Part shown: positions 46,175 to 54,917 of the stretch, in pieces
How positions within the stretch are numbered: position 1 is the stretch's first letter
Layout: each line of letters opens with the position of its first letter
Origin: Gammaproteobacteria bacterium
GTDB lineage: Bacteria; Pseudomonadota; Gammaproteobacteria; Pseudomonadales; Azotimanducaceae
Length of the DNA stretch: 64,000 nucleotides
NCBI GenBank assembly: GCA_028821515.1
Contig: JAPPGA010000009.1
Span: forward strand, 1-64,000
Direction of reading: 5' to 3'
The notes under the pieces: generated by a model
Told to the model about the DNA's origin: nothing
What the model saw: the letters and a program-made list of their open reading frames with translations, nothing else
The model's database searches: none
Position numbers and translations under genes: made by a program

Positions 46175-46432
46175 ATGAGTCTCAATATCAAGAACGACGA
46201 AACCTGCCAGCTTGCCGGTGAACTCGCACGTCTGACCGGTGAAACCATGACCGGCGCTATCACAATTGCGCTACGGGAGCGGCTCGACAGAGAGCATCGC
46301 GCTCGCAGTGCCGCGCAAAGGCTTCGCGAAATGCGGGTCATCGCCGACCGTTGCGCGCGCCTCCTGAAGCCTGGGCCGTCCGCTGTCGAGCACGGGGATC
46401 TGCTCTATGACCAGCGGGGTTTACCCCATTGA
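46175..46432 (+). CDS. vapB: VapB-type antitoxin (Rv0623-like family)
   Basis: 85 residues from ATG 46175. MSLNIKNDETCQLAGELARL, then TGETMTGAITIALRERLDRE, is the PSK/Rv0623-type antitoxin N-terminus. The C-terminus ends in SAVEHGDLLYDQRGLPH, the toxin-binding GDLLYD segment of this family. Its stop overlaps the vapC start as TTGA. Confidence 0.85.
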   Translation: MSLNIKNDETCQLAGELARLTGETMTGAITIALRERLDREHRARSAAQRLREMRVIADRCARLLKPGPSAVEHGDLLYDQRGLPH

Positions 46433-46836
46433 TAGTCGATAGCTCGGCCTTGCTCGCGATTCTCTATCGAGAGCCGGATTCGCCGGAGTTTGAGCAGGCG
46501 ATCGCAATGACCCCCAGGTGCCGCATGTCGGTGGCAAACGCGCTAGAGGCGTCCATCGTTCTCGAAGGTCGCGGAGGCGTGGCCGCGGGAGACGAACTCG
46601 ACGCGTTTCTCGAAAGCACCGGCATAAACTTGGCGCCAGTGACGGCAGAGCAACTTGTCGAGGCTCGCCGCGCCTGGCGACGCTTCGGGAAAGGAAACCA
46701 TCCGGCAGGGCTCAACTTTGGCGACTGCTTCGCCTACGCCCTGGCCGAAACAACGGGCGAGCCGCTCCTGTTCAAGGGAGACGACTTCGCCCAAACGGAC
46801 ATTGCTTCGGCCCTGGCAGGTGACGAACGCCCTTGA
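46429..46836 (+). CDS. vapC: VapC-type PIN-domain toxin
   Basis: 135 residues from TTG 46429. IVDSSALLAILYREPDSPEF (Asp 4), ALEASIVLEGRGG (Glu), LNFGDCFAYALAE (Asp) and LLFKGDDFAQTD (Asp) are the PIN acids in the typical spacing of VapC partners of Rv0623-like antitoxins. It should be a ribonuclease silenced by the upstream antitoxin. Confidence 0.88.
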   Translation: MIVDSSALLAILYREPDSPEFEQAIAMTPRCRMSVANALEASIVLEGRGGVAAGDELDAFLESTGINLAPVTAEQLVEARRAWRRFGKGNHPAGLNFGDCFAYALAETTGEPLLFKGDDFAQTDIASALAGDERP

Positions 46837-46861
46837 CCGCTTGTGGTCGGTTGACGGTCTC

Positions 46862-46993
46862 GGCAAGCGACACCTCTCCGAACGCGACATCTGTACGAAG
46901 TACGTCACTCCGCACTGCGCCGCGCCGGGTGGGACGACACGCGGCAGATCCGCGAGGAGGGAACCTTTGCCAAGGGCCGACTGAACTTCCCTG
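46862..46993 (+). pseudogene. type I restriction HsdR N-terminal remnant, frameshifted
   Basis: SERDICTKYVTP (from 46877) matches the N-terminus of EcoEI/HsdR-type restriction subunits, which read E-x-DICTKFITP. Near 46911-46914 one base is missing and the match goes on in another frame as LRRAGWDDTRQIREEGTFAK, then GRLNF. No further restriction-enzyme sequence follows. It is a stub of a lost type I restriction gene. Confidence 0.55.
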
Positions 46994-47096
46994 CCGGTCA
47001 ACCCGTTCTCGTAGCACCGTTTCGTTCGGTGCAATTGCCATGCCCCGACCCGCCGCCTGACACCGACGGTGCCGTGCCCGCTGGTTTGCGGGCGCA

Positions 47097-49373
47097 TCAG
47101 GCGTCGGCGATCTCCCCTTTGGCGGCGAGTGCTGCGAGGACCTTGGGCGGCGACATGGGCAGTTCGCCGAGCCGCAATCCGGTCGCGTCGTGGATGGCGT
47201 TGGCCACCGCGGCCATGGGCGGCACGATAGGCACTTCGCCGGCGCCTCGAACACCGTGCGGGTGGGCGTCGTTCGGCACCTCGACGACGATGGTGTCGAT
47301 CATGGGCAGGTCCGAGGCGACGGGAATGCGATAGTCGAGGAAGCCCGGATTCTCCAGGTGGCCATCCTCGTCGTAGATGTACTCCTCGTTCAACGCCCAG
47401 CCGATGCCCTGCGCGACCCCGCCCTGCATCTGACCCTCCACGTAGTCGGGGTGTATCGCCCGCCCCGCGTCCTGCACCGCCGTATAGCGCGTGATGTCCA
47501 CGCGGCCGGTCTCTTCATCGACTTCCACGTCGCAGATGTGGGTCGCGAAGGCGGGCCCGGGACCCTGCGCGTTGACCGAGGTCTGCACCGCGATGGGGCC
47601 GCCGGTGAGCGCGGCCTTGGATGCCAGTTCGGCGAGCGAAAGCGGTTCGAACTCGCCCGCGTTGGAGCCCGCGGGATGGGCGTGGCCGTCCTTCCAGTCC
47701 ACGGCGTCCACGTCTATATCCCACAGCATGGCGGCCCGTTCCCGCAGTTGCTCCACCATGGTTTCGGCGGCCTGCCAGACCGCTGCGCCGGCCGCGAAGG
47801 TCACGCGGCTGCCGCCGGTGCTGGCGCTGTAGCCGATGGTGTTGGTGTCGCCGACCTGGGCGCTGATGTTGCGGTAATGGATGCCCAGGATCTCCGCCAC
47901 GATGTTCACCATCGAGGCGCGGGACCCGCCGATGTCCGGATGGCCGGTCGTGATGGCGACGGTGCCGTCTTCGTTGACGTTGATCTGCGCGCTCGATTCG
48001 CCGCCCGCGTTCATCCAGCCGCCGCAGGCGACACCGCGCCCCGTGAGCTTTCCCTTGTGAGCCGAGTAGTGAGGATGCGATTGTGCAGCGCGTAGCGTTT
48101 CCTCGCAGCCGATTCGGCGGAACGTCGGCCCGTATGCCGCGCGCGTGCCTTCCCGGGCGGCGTTCATGAGCCGAAACTCGATGGGGTCGATGCCGAGTTC
48201 AGCGGCCAGTTCGTCAATGACGGACTCGACGCCAAACGCCGCGATAGGCGAACCCGGCGCGCGATAGGCGTTGCACTTCGGCCGGTTCGCGACGATGTCG
48301 TAGCCGGTCACCCTGACGTTGTCGATGGCGTACGCCGAGAAGGCGCAGTTCGACGCCCCGCGTATCGGCGAGCTTGGGAAAGCGCCGGCCTGGAAGCGGA
48401 ACGTCGCCTGGGCCGCGGTGATCCGGCCGTCGCGACGCGCGCCGATCTTGACCGTATTCGACGATCCGGCAGTCGGTCCGGTGGCGCGAAACACTTCGTC
48501 ACGCGTCATCACCATCTTGACCGGCGCTCCAGCCTTGCGCGAGAGGGTGTAGGCAAGGGGTTCCAGGTAGATGATGGTCTTGCCGCCGAAGCCGCCGCCG
48601 ATCTCGGCCGGGATGGCGCGAATGTCGGACAGCTTCGCGCCGGTCATCTTGGCCGTCACGTTGCGTACCATGAACTGGCCCTGGCTCGAACTCCAGATAG
48701 TGGCCTGACCGCTGGGAGATACGTCGACCAGGCAGGCGTGAGGCTCGATGTAGCCTTGGTGAACGGGCTTGGTCTTGAAGTGCCGCTCGATGACGATGTC
48801 CGCTTCCCCGAAGCCCGCATCCACGTCTCCGAGATTCAACCCGGATCGACTGGCGATGTTGGAGGGCGTGGACGGCTGCGGATCGACACCCTGGGTATAC
48901 ATGAACTCGTGCAGGACCGGTGCGTCCGCTTGCATGGCTTCCTCGACGTCGATCACCCACGGCAGCACCTCGTACTGGACGTCGATGAGGTCTAGCGCGG
49001 CCTCTGCTGCGCGGGCCGATGTCGCCGCCACCGCCGCCACGGCGTGGCCTGCGTAGAGCGCCTTGTCGCGCGCCATGACGTTGCGGCTGACATAACGCAG
49101 GTCCTGGGGACCGGCAGGTGCCGGGATATCCACCGGGAAGTGAACCAGGTCGTCGCCGCACATGACGGCCCTGACACCTTCGGCTGCGGCGGCCCGCTCG
49201 AGGTTTATGGACTTGATGCGCGCGTGCGGATGGGGGCTTCTGAGTATCTTCCCCCAGAGCATGTGAGGCTGCGAAAAATCCGCGCCGAAGTTCGCTCGAC
49301 CCGTTACCTTGTCTTCACCATCGGGCCGGATCGTCCGCTTGCCGATCCACTTGTTGTCGGTTTCGTTCGCCAC
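47097..49373 (-). CDS. xanthine dehydrogenase-family molybdopterin-binding subunit
   Basis: 758 residues from GTG 49373. WIGKRTIRPDGEDKVTGRAN, AEIGGGFGGKTIIYLEPLAY, CNAYRAPGSP, and the catalytic-Glu region GVRGAGEVPIVPPMAAVANA fit the large Moco subunit of xanthine dehydrogenase/CO dehydrogenase-like hydroxylases. It hydroxylates carbon centres of purines, aldehydes or aromatic compounds with a Mo cofactor. The 2Fe-2S and FAD subunits usually beside it are absent, so they must be elsewhere or the protein acts with other partners. Confidence 0.9.
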   Translation of the reverse strand: MANETDNKWIGKRTIRPDGEDKVTGRANFGADFSQPHMLWGKILRSPHPHARIKSINLERAAAAEGVRAVMCGDDLVHFPVDIPAPAGPQDLRYVSRNVMARDKALYAGHAVAAVAATSARAAEAALDLIDVQYEVLPWVIDVEEAMQADAPVLHEFMYTQGVDPQPSTPSNIASRSGLNLGDVDAGFGEADIVIERHFKTKPVHQGYIEPHACLVDVSPSGQATIWSSSQGQFMVRNVTAKMTGAKLSDIRAIPAEIGGGFGGKTIIYLEPLAYTLSRKAGAPVKMVMTRDEVFRATGPTAGSSNTVKIGARRDGRITAAQATFRFQAGAFPSSPIRGASNCAFSAYAIDNVRVTGYDIVANRPKCNAYRAPGSPIAAFGVESVIDELAAELGIDPIEFRLMNAAREGTRAAYGPTFRRIGCEETLRAAQSHPHYSAHKGKLTGRGVACGGWMNAGGESSAQINVNEDGTVAITTGHPDIGGSRASMVNIVAEILGIHYRNISAQVGDTNTIGYSASTGGSRVTFAAGAAVWQAAETMVEQLRERAAMLWDIDVDAVDWKDGHAHPAGSNAGEFEPLSLAELASKAALTGGPIAVQTSVNAQGPGPAFATHICDVEVDEETGRVDITRYTAVQDAGRAIHPDYVEGQMQGGVAQGIGWALNEEYIYDEDGHLENPGFLDYRIPVASDLPMIDTIVVEVPNDAHPHGVRGAGEVPIVPPMAAVANAIHDATGLRLGELPMSPPKVLAALAAKGEIADA

Positions 49374-49576
49374 GATTCGCCTCTCTAGTTTCGGGGAAGA
49401 GCCAACGCTCTAGTTTACGGCAACCCGCCCGCTCGCTGCCCAGCGGTGAGCGATCTTCGGCTGCGGACAGGTGCGGCCGGGGAGACGTGGATCGCCGACA
49501 TTTGCGGTGGCAGATTGGCGGGTAGCGCCTGCGGCCGGGTGCCGTCGCGACGCGTCATCGCACAAGGCTTCCGATG
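49374..49576. other. intergenic gap
   Basis: About 200 bp between the oxidase start and the permease stop, both minus strand. It should carry the oxidase promoter. No recognisable element was seen. Confidence 0.35.
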
Positions 49577-50929
49577 CTATCCCTCATCCGCGACGCGTCG
49601 GCGCCGGATCACCAGGTACAGCGCGGCCACCCCGAGCAACAGAACGCCGGCAATCACCGGGGCGCGCCAGTCCCCGGCCCCGACGCGGGTTGCGAACATC
49701 ACCACACAGACGAGGGCGCCGAGCGCAGGCACCGCGATCGGCAGTTCGAAACCGCCACGGGGTTCGCCGGGGCGCAGCTTCAGAACGACCAGTGCGCTGT
49801 TCACCACCAGAAACACCAACAGCAGCAGCAACACCGTCGCCGAGGCCAGTTCCGAGATGTCGCCCGCCAGGATCAGAATCGCGATCAGCGCGAAGATCAG
49901 CCCGATCGCGAGATGCGGCGTGCGGCGCACCGGATGGACTCTCGATAGTACGGGCGGCAGGTGCCCGTCGCGCGCCATGCCGAAGAGGAGACGGGACGTG
50001 GTGACGTAGTTGATCAGCCCGGTATTGGCGACCGCGAACACCGTGATGACGATGAACACCCACGCCGGAAACCAGGGGGCCGCGCGCGCCACGACTTCGG
50101 CCAGCGGCGCGTTGGCCTCGGCCAACTCCTGCCACGGCACGACCGAGACGGCACCGATCGCCACGCTCATGTAGATGACGACGGTCAGGACCAGCGCCAT
50201 CACGAGGCCCAGCGGCATGTTGCGCTTCGGGTTCTTCAACTCCTCGGCGACGTTGAGCGCGTCCTCGAAGCCGATGAAGGCGTAGAAGGTGAGCACGATG
50301 CCCTGCGCCAGGAACACCAGCGGGAGTCCTGCTTCGGTCTCGGGCCGCACCGGAAACTCCATCAGGTTCGCCGAGCCCCAGAAAGGCAGACTCACGGCGA
50401 TCACGAGCAGCAGCCCGCCCGCTTCCACAAGCGTAAGGACGACGTTAGCCCACATCGACTCGCGGATGCCGCGGTAGGCGATCGCACCCACGATGGCGAC
50501 ATAGATGAACGCCAGCGTCCCGGTAGGCAGGCTCTCAAGCGCGGGCAGGGCTTGCAGGTTCTCTCCCACGACGCGGGCGCCGGCGGCGATCGAGGTCAGG
50601 CCCGAGCACGCCACGGTCAGGCCGACGATGTGAGTCAGGAGACTGCGGCGATAGGCCCGCTGCGTGATGTAGGCGGCACCGCCGGCACGCGGATAGCGGG
50701 AGCCGAGCGAGGCGTACGACAGTCCCGTCAGTCCCGCCGCGACCAGCGACAGCGCGAAGGCCAGCCAGATCGCCGATCCCATCTCGGCAGCGACTTGCCC
50801 GATCAGGCCGTAGATGCCGGCGCCCAGCATGCCCCCGGCGCCGTAGAGCGTCATCTGCCACAGGCTGATGCTGCGCCGCAGCGTCGGCTCGCCGCCGACC
50901 GGTTCGCGTGGCTCGCCGGCCTGTTCCAT
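49577..50929 (-). CDS. APC-superfamily amino-acid permease
   Basis: 450 residues with about twelve membrane helices. The N-terminal LYGAGGMLGAGIYGLIGQVA is the APC substrate-binding helix 1; ASLGSRYPRAGGAAYITQRA and FIGFEDALNVAEELKNPKRN are also conserved. It is an inner-membrane carrier for amino acids or polyamines, driven by protons or exchange. The substrate is not readable. No partner gene is adjacent. Confidence 0.88.
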   Translation of the reverse strand: MEQAGEPREPVGGEPTLRRSISLWQMTLYGAGGMLGAGIYGLIGQVAAEMGSAIWLAFALSLVAAGLTGLSYASLGSRYPRAGGAAYITQRAYRRSLLTHIVGLTVACSGLTSIAAGARVVGENLQALPALESLPTGTLAFIYVAIVGAIAYRGIRESMWANVVLTLVEAGGLLLVIAVSLPFWGSANLMEFPVRPETEAGLPLVFLAQGIVLTFYAFIGFEDALNVAEELKNPKRNMPLGLVMALVLTVVIYMSVAIGAVSVVPWQELAEANAPLAEVVARAAPWFPAWVFIVITVFAVANTGLINYVTTSRLLFGMARDGHLPPVLSRVHPVRRTPHLAIGLIFALIAILILAGDISELASATVLLLLLVFLVVNSALVVLKLRPGEPRGGFELPIAVPALGALVCVVMFATRVGAGDWRAPVIAGVLLLGVAALYLVIRRRRVADEG

Positions 50930-51334
50930 GGTATTCGCCTCTTTCTCCGCGATTCCCCGACGGCACTACCGCGCCGAGTGATCACCCGTTTGCAGGCGCA
51001 CGCCCGTCGGTGGGCGACGTCGTCGCCGCGTAAACGATCTGCTAGCGGGCCCGCCCATCCGCGCCTGCTTCTTCAAGCATGCCGTCGAACTCCTTGCGGA
51101 TCGTCGAGCGGTCCGAGCCATTGCCGTAAGAAATCCACCCGCAATCCGGGACGGCTTGAACCCAAGCTCCCTCCGGCCGCGTCGCTCAAAGGAGCGACAA
51201 CCGTACCGGGCGCACTGTACACCTGTCATCACTGCGTCACCACGCATATCTTGCCAACAGCCCATGCGGCCACAGGGACCGCACCGCTATCCGCGGCGAC
51301 CGTCATGTGGCTCCCCCCGCGTTCGCCTCGTCCG
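50930..51334. other. 405-bp gap without a supported gene
   Basis: Between the permease start and the integrase remnant. A minus-strand open stretch ending at 51042 (with IRKEFDGMLEEAG) looks gene-like for about 35 codons but matches nothing I know. The rest shows no coding character. It may be further debris of the element whose integrase remnant follows. Confidence 0.35.
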
Positions 51335-51622
51335 TTAGCCGTAGTGCCGTCCCAGCAGCCTCGCGACCTCCTCACCCGCGCGCCGCACCTCCACCTGCCG
51401 AGCCGCCGTCAGCGCCGTGAACCGCATCGCGCGCTTCGTCGAGGGCCCGCACTGCCCCGCGTCGATGCGCGCCAGCGCGTTGCCCACCTCCGACCAGTGC
51501 ACGGCGTCATGGTGCTTGGGACCGCCCGCCCGCTTCGGGAACCGGCGGCGCACCGTCTCGACCGGAGAACCCTCGGCGCGGAACTCGTTGATGCGAGACC
51601 ACTCCAGCACCGCCGTGATCGC
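51335..51622 (-). pseudogene. tyrosine integrase, internal fragment
   Basis: ITAVLEWSRINEFRAEGSPV, then GGPKHHDAVHWSEVGNALAR and TKRAMRFTALTAARQVEVR, is the stretch at the start of the catalytic domain of island integrases, including the LTAARSGEVR block with its catalytic Arg region. Homology ends after EVRRA and the frame closes at 51335. The N-terminus is missing; the fragment abuts the 3' end of the S9 peptidase gene. Confidence 0.72.
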
Positions 51623-53594
51623 CGCCGTTCAGCAAGTGACGCTCGAGGAACAGCGCCGTCGCGGCCGTCAGGTAGTCCCGGTTCACTTTTTTCCGGAAGC
51701 CGTGCCCCTCGTCGCGCGCGAGCACGTACCACACCGGCACGTCGCGTTCGCGCAGGGCGGCGACGATCTGTTCGCTCTCGCTTGCCGGGACCCTTGGGTC
51801 GTTCAGTCCCTGCGCGATCAACATCGGTCTGCCGATCTTCTCGACCCGGTTCAGTGGTGAGATGCGCTCCAGGAACTCACGCATGTCGGGATCCCGCTCG
51901 TCGCCGTATTCCACGCGGCGCAGGTCCCGCCTATAGCCTTGCGTGTTCTCGAGGAACGTAACGAAGTTGCTGATGCCCACGCGCTCGACACCCGCCGTCA
52001 GCCGATCCCCGAAATGCACCAGCGAGGCGAGCACCATGTAGCCGCCGTAGGACCCGCCCGAGACAACGACGCGTTTCGCGTCGAGATCGTCCCGGGTGGC
52101 GATCCAGTCGAGCAGGGCGCCGATGTCCTTTACGCTGTCCTCGCGCAGGTAGCCGTTGTCGAGTTTCAGGTACGCCTTGCCGTAGCCCGCAGAGCCGCGC
52201 ACGTTTGGGGCGACGACGGCGATACCCAGTTCGTTGACCAGGAACTGCGTCGTGTACGAGAAACGGGGCCGGTACTGGCCTTCGGGTCCGCCGTGGATCT
52301 CCATCAGCACGGGATGTGGACCATCCCCGGCCGGTACGTAGACAAACGCCGGGATCTCGCGCCCGTCGAAGGTCGGATAGTGCACCAGTTCCGGCTCCGC
52401 CATGGATTCCTCGCGCAACCCGCCGGGTTCGCTTCGCGTCCAGCGCGTGATCGCCCCGTCGCCAAAGTCGATGCTGTAGACATCCGTGGGCGCTGCTGCT
52501 CGATTCATCGCGAAGCCCAGCCGGCTGCCGTCGGCCGAGAACTTCAGGGAGAAGTAGAGGCCGCTGGGCAACGCGGGCAGGGTAACCGGCGTCAGGTCGG
52601 GCAGATCAAGGAGGTGCAGGCGGCTGAAGCCATCTTCATTGACTGTGAAGGCGAGGCGGGTGCCCTTGATCGCGAACTGTTCGATTCCCCATTGCGAATC
52701 CCCGGCTACCACATCGATGACGCCATCGGCGCGGCGGACACGATGCAGGGCGACGGTTTCAGCGTCCATGTCTGAAGTGAAGTACACGTACTTGCCGGTG
52801 GGGCCGTACGCGGCATCAGTGATGGCCGCGGGCTGCGCATCGGATAGTAGCTGCCGTAGTGCTCCGGTCTGTAGTTCCACTTCGTGCAGGTACGACTCGT
52901 TGATGGAGACGTACCGGATCGCAAGCAGCCGCTGCCCGTCCGGAGACCAGTCCGTGGCGTGCCATCCGGATCCGCCGACGGCCAGCGCGACCCGCGTATT
53001 GCCGGCCAGGTCCTGGATGTGGATGTCCCAGTCCCTGCCGTTGCGTTCCGTCGTCGTGTACGCGAACTCCCGGCCATCTCTCGACCAGGCGACGTTGGAG
53101 TAGCGCGATTTACCGTCCGTCAGCATGGCGGAATCCCCGCTTGCGAGGTTGAACCGGAAGAGCTGGTAGAACTCGGAGCCGCCGACGTCCCGGGCATAGA
53201 TGAAACCCTCGGGCGCAGGCACGGGACTGACCTGTGCCGTCCCTACGGGTTCGTCGAAGAAGGTGAGTTGGCGGCGTGCGCCCAGCGGCGTCTCCACGCG
53301 ATGGAGTTGCGTGGTATTGCCGAATCGCGTTGCGATGAGAACGCCGTCGCCGATCCAGCCGAGAAAGCTCGCCTGGCGGGTGTTCTGATACGGTCGCAGT
53401 CTCGCCAGAAGCGCGTCGGGAACCGGCGGCACGCCTTCGATTTCGAGTTGGCCGACAACGGCGCGTTCCGGTTGTTGACCAGCAGCGCCCGCGCAGGCCA
53501 TGGCCACGCAGAGGGCAAGTGCACTGGACGCGAGCTTACTTCGCGCGATCCAGAACCCGAATCGAGAATGGAAACGCGTGTTCCTCGTCCGCAT
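51507..53594 (-). CDS. S9-family prolyl oligopeptidase-like peptidase
   Basis: About 695 residues from ATG 53594, which has AAAGGAGG at good spacing inside the folA 3' end. A signal peptide (SSALALCVAMACAGAAG) is followed by a beta-propeller of WSRDGREFAY/WSPDGQRLLA-type repeats and the catalytic domain: MEIHGGPEGQYRP, GGSYGGYMVLASLVHF (nucleophile Ser), GLNDPRVPASES (Asp) and DEGHGF (His). It cleaves short peptides in the periplasm. The family C-terminus seems complete near LFLERHLLNGG, but the frame then reads about 35 extra residues through the integrase remnant. Confidence 0.9.
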   Translation of the reverse strand: MRTRNTRFHSRFGFWIARSKLASSALALCVAMACAGAAGQQPERAVVGQLEIEGVPPVPDALLARLRPYQNTRQASFLGWIGDGVLIATRFGNTTQLHRVETPLGARRQLTFFDEPVGTAQVSPVPAPEGFIYARDVGGSEFYQLFRFNLASGDSAMLTDGKSRYSNVAWSRDGREFAYTTTERNGRDWDIHIQDLAGNTRVALAVGGSGWHATDWSPDGQRLLAIRYVSINESYLHEVELQTGALRQLLSDAQPAAITDAAYGPTGKYVYFTSDMDAETVALHRVRRADGVIDVVAGDSQWGIEQFAIKGTRLAFTVNEDGFSRLHLLDLPDLTPVTLPALPSGLYFSLKFSADGSRLGFAMNRAAAPTDVYSIDFGDGAITRWTRSEPGGLREESMAEPELVHYPTFDGREIPAFVYVPAGDGPHPVLMEIHGGPEGQYRPRFSYTTQFLVNELGIAVVAPNVRGSAGYGKAYLKLDNGYLREDSVKDIGALLDWIATRDDLDAKRVVVSGGSYGGYMVLASLVHFGDRLTAGVERVGISNFVTFLENTQGYRRDLRRVEYGDERDPDMREFLERISPLNRVEKIGRPMLIAQGLNDPRVPASESEQIVAALRERDVPVWYVLARDEGHGFRKKVNRDYLTAATALFLERHLLNGGDHGGAGVVSHQRVPRRGFSGRDGAPPVPEAGGRSQAP

Positions 53595-54039
53595 CGAAAT
53601 CCTCCTTTGCGACCAGTGTGAATTCTGAAGAGTCGTAGGGCGGGAAGAAGGTATCGCCGTCGATCTCGGCGTCAATCAGCGTTTCGTAGAGACGGTCCGC
53701 CCGCGGCAAAGCCAGGGCGTATATGTCGGTGCCCCCCGTCACGAAACATTCCTCCACGCCGTCGATGAGGCATTGGCTCTCGGCGATCTCCAGGGCGGCG
53801 TCCAGGGTCGAGGCGATCCGGATTCCATCGTGCGTGAATCCCGAACGTGTAAGGACAATGTTGGTGCGTCCCGGCAAGGGTCGGCCCTGGGATTCGAACG
53901 TCCGGCGCCCCATGATCACCGGTCTGCCCATGGTGATGGTCCGGAAGAAACGGGAGTCCTTCGGCAATTTCCACGGCAGCCTGTTGTTCCGCCCGATCAC
54001 GCGATTGCGGGACATGGCCCAGATCAACGAAAGCTTCAT
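53536..54039 (-). CDS. folA: dihydrofolate reductase
   Basis: 167 residues from ATG 54039. LSLIWAMSRNRVIGRNNRLP, then WKLPKDSRFFRTITMGRPVI and MGRRTFES, is the DHFR N-terminus; FVTGGTDIYALALPRADRLY and EIDGDTFFP complete it. It makes tetrahydrofolate, needed after ThyA consumes methylene-tetrahydrofolate; thyA lies 2.4 kb away on the same strand. Its last 59 bp overlap the peptidase start. Confidence 0.95.
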   Translation of the reverse strand: MKLSLIWAMSRNRVIGRNNRLPWKLPKDSRFFRTITMGRPVIMGRRTFESQGRPLPGRTNIVLTRSGFTHDGIRIASTLDAALEIAESQCLIDGVEECFVTGGTDIYALALPRADRLYETLIDAEIDGDTFFPPYDSSEFTLVAKEDFDADEEHAFPFSIRVLDRAK

Positions 54040-54067
54040 GGCGAACGAGTGAGAGTCGTAGTGAACG

Positions 54068-54877
54068 TCATGGATTGACCCGGCGTGGAGCCATGAGAAA
54101 GACGCCGAATGCCGCCACCGGGAGCGAGAGGATCTGGCCCATGGAGAGCGTGTCGAACAGGAACAGGCCCAGGTGGGGATCGGGTTCACGGAAGAACTCG
54201 GTGGCAAACCTCAGGATTCCGCCGGCGAGGAGGAAAATGCCCGCGACGGAACCTGTCGGTCGCGTGCGCCGGGAATAGAGCCAGACGATGACGAACAGCA
54301 TCAGGCCCTCACCGATGGCCTGGTAGAGGCTCGACACATGGCGGGTGACCGCCTCGAACTCGCCGAAGCAGGTCGCCGTCAGTTCGCGCACGGCCGCGCA
54401 GGGGAAGTGAATGCCGAGCGTGGATTCCGTGACCCGTCCGGGCAACTCGGTATTGATGAAGTTCCCGAGTCTGCCGAAACCTAGCCCGATCGGCACCAGG
54501 GGCGCGACGAAGTCCGCCACTTCGAGAAACGTGCGCCCCTTGACTCTCGCCTGCAGCCACATGGCGCCGACCGCACCCACGAGCCCGCCGTGAAAGGACA
54601 TGCCGCCCTCCCAGATGCGGAACAACCAGAGCGGGTCCTGCGCGAGCCGATCAAAACCGTAGATGAACGCGAAGCCGATACGTCCCCCAAGCACTACTCC
54701 GGCGACGCCGTAGAAGACGAGGTCCGAGACATCGGCAGAGGTGAATCCGCGACTCCCGGCCCGGGCCCTGCCGAGCAGGTAGAAGGTGCCGAAAGCGAGC
54801 AGGTACATGAGGCCGTACCAGCGCAGCGCGAACGGTCCGAGCTGCAGGACGATCGGGTCAATGGCCGGATAGTGCAT
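54068..54877 (-). CDS. lgt: prolipoprotein diacylglyceryl transferase
   Basis: 269 residues, about seven membrane helices. ALRWYGLMYLLAF, GGRIGFAFIYG, IWEGGMSFHGGLVGA and GRLGNFINTELPGRVT are the Lgt signatures, including the catalytic-site HGG and GRxGNFxN(T/G)E. It attaches diacylglycerol to lipobox Cys at the inner membrane. folA follows 28 bp downstream on the same strand. Confidence 0.95.
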   Translation of the reverse strand: MHYPAIDPIVLQLGPFALRWYGLMYLLAFGTFYLLGRARAGSRGFTSADVSDLVFYGVAGVVLGGRIGFAFIYGFDRLAQDPLWLFRIWEGGMSFHGGLVGAVGAMWLQARVKGRTFLEVADFVAPLVPIGLGFGRLGNFINTELPGRVTESTLGIHFPCAAVRELTATCFGEFEAVTRHVSSLYQAIGEGLMLFVIVWLYSRRTRPTGSVAGIFLLAGGILRFATEFFREPDPHLGLFLFDTLSMGQILSLPVAAFGVFLMAPRRVNP

Positions 54878-54917
54878 GCTAGACTTCGCGCCTTATTCCC
54901 GAACTGCCGCTTTGACA

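Noticed and set aside
50966-51265. 99-codon open frame on minus in the gap before the integrase remnant
   Set aside because: Arg/Ser-rich composition and no Shine-Dalgarno or family; the gene-like stretch there lies in a different frame and is too short to call.
49961-51961. 666-codon open frame on plus across the permease and the peptidase 3' end
   Set aside because: Low-complexity Arg/His-rich shadow of the permease; no start signal or domain.
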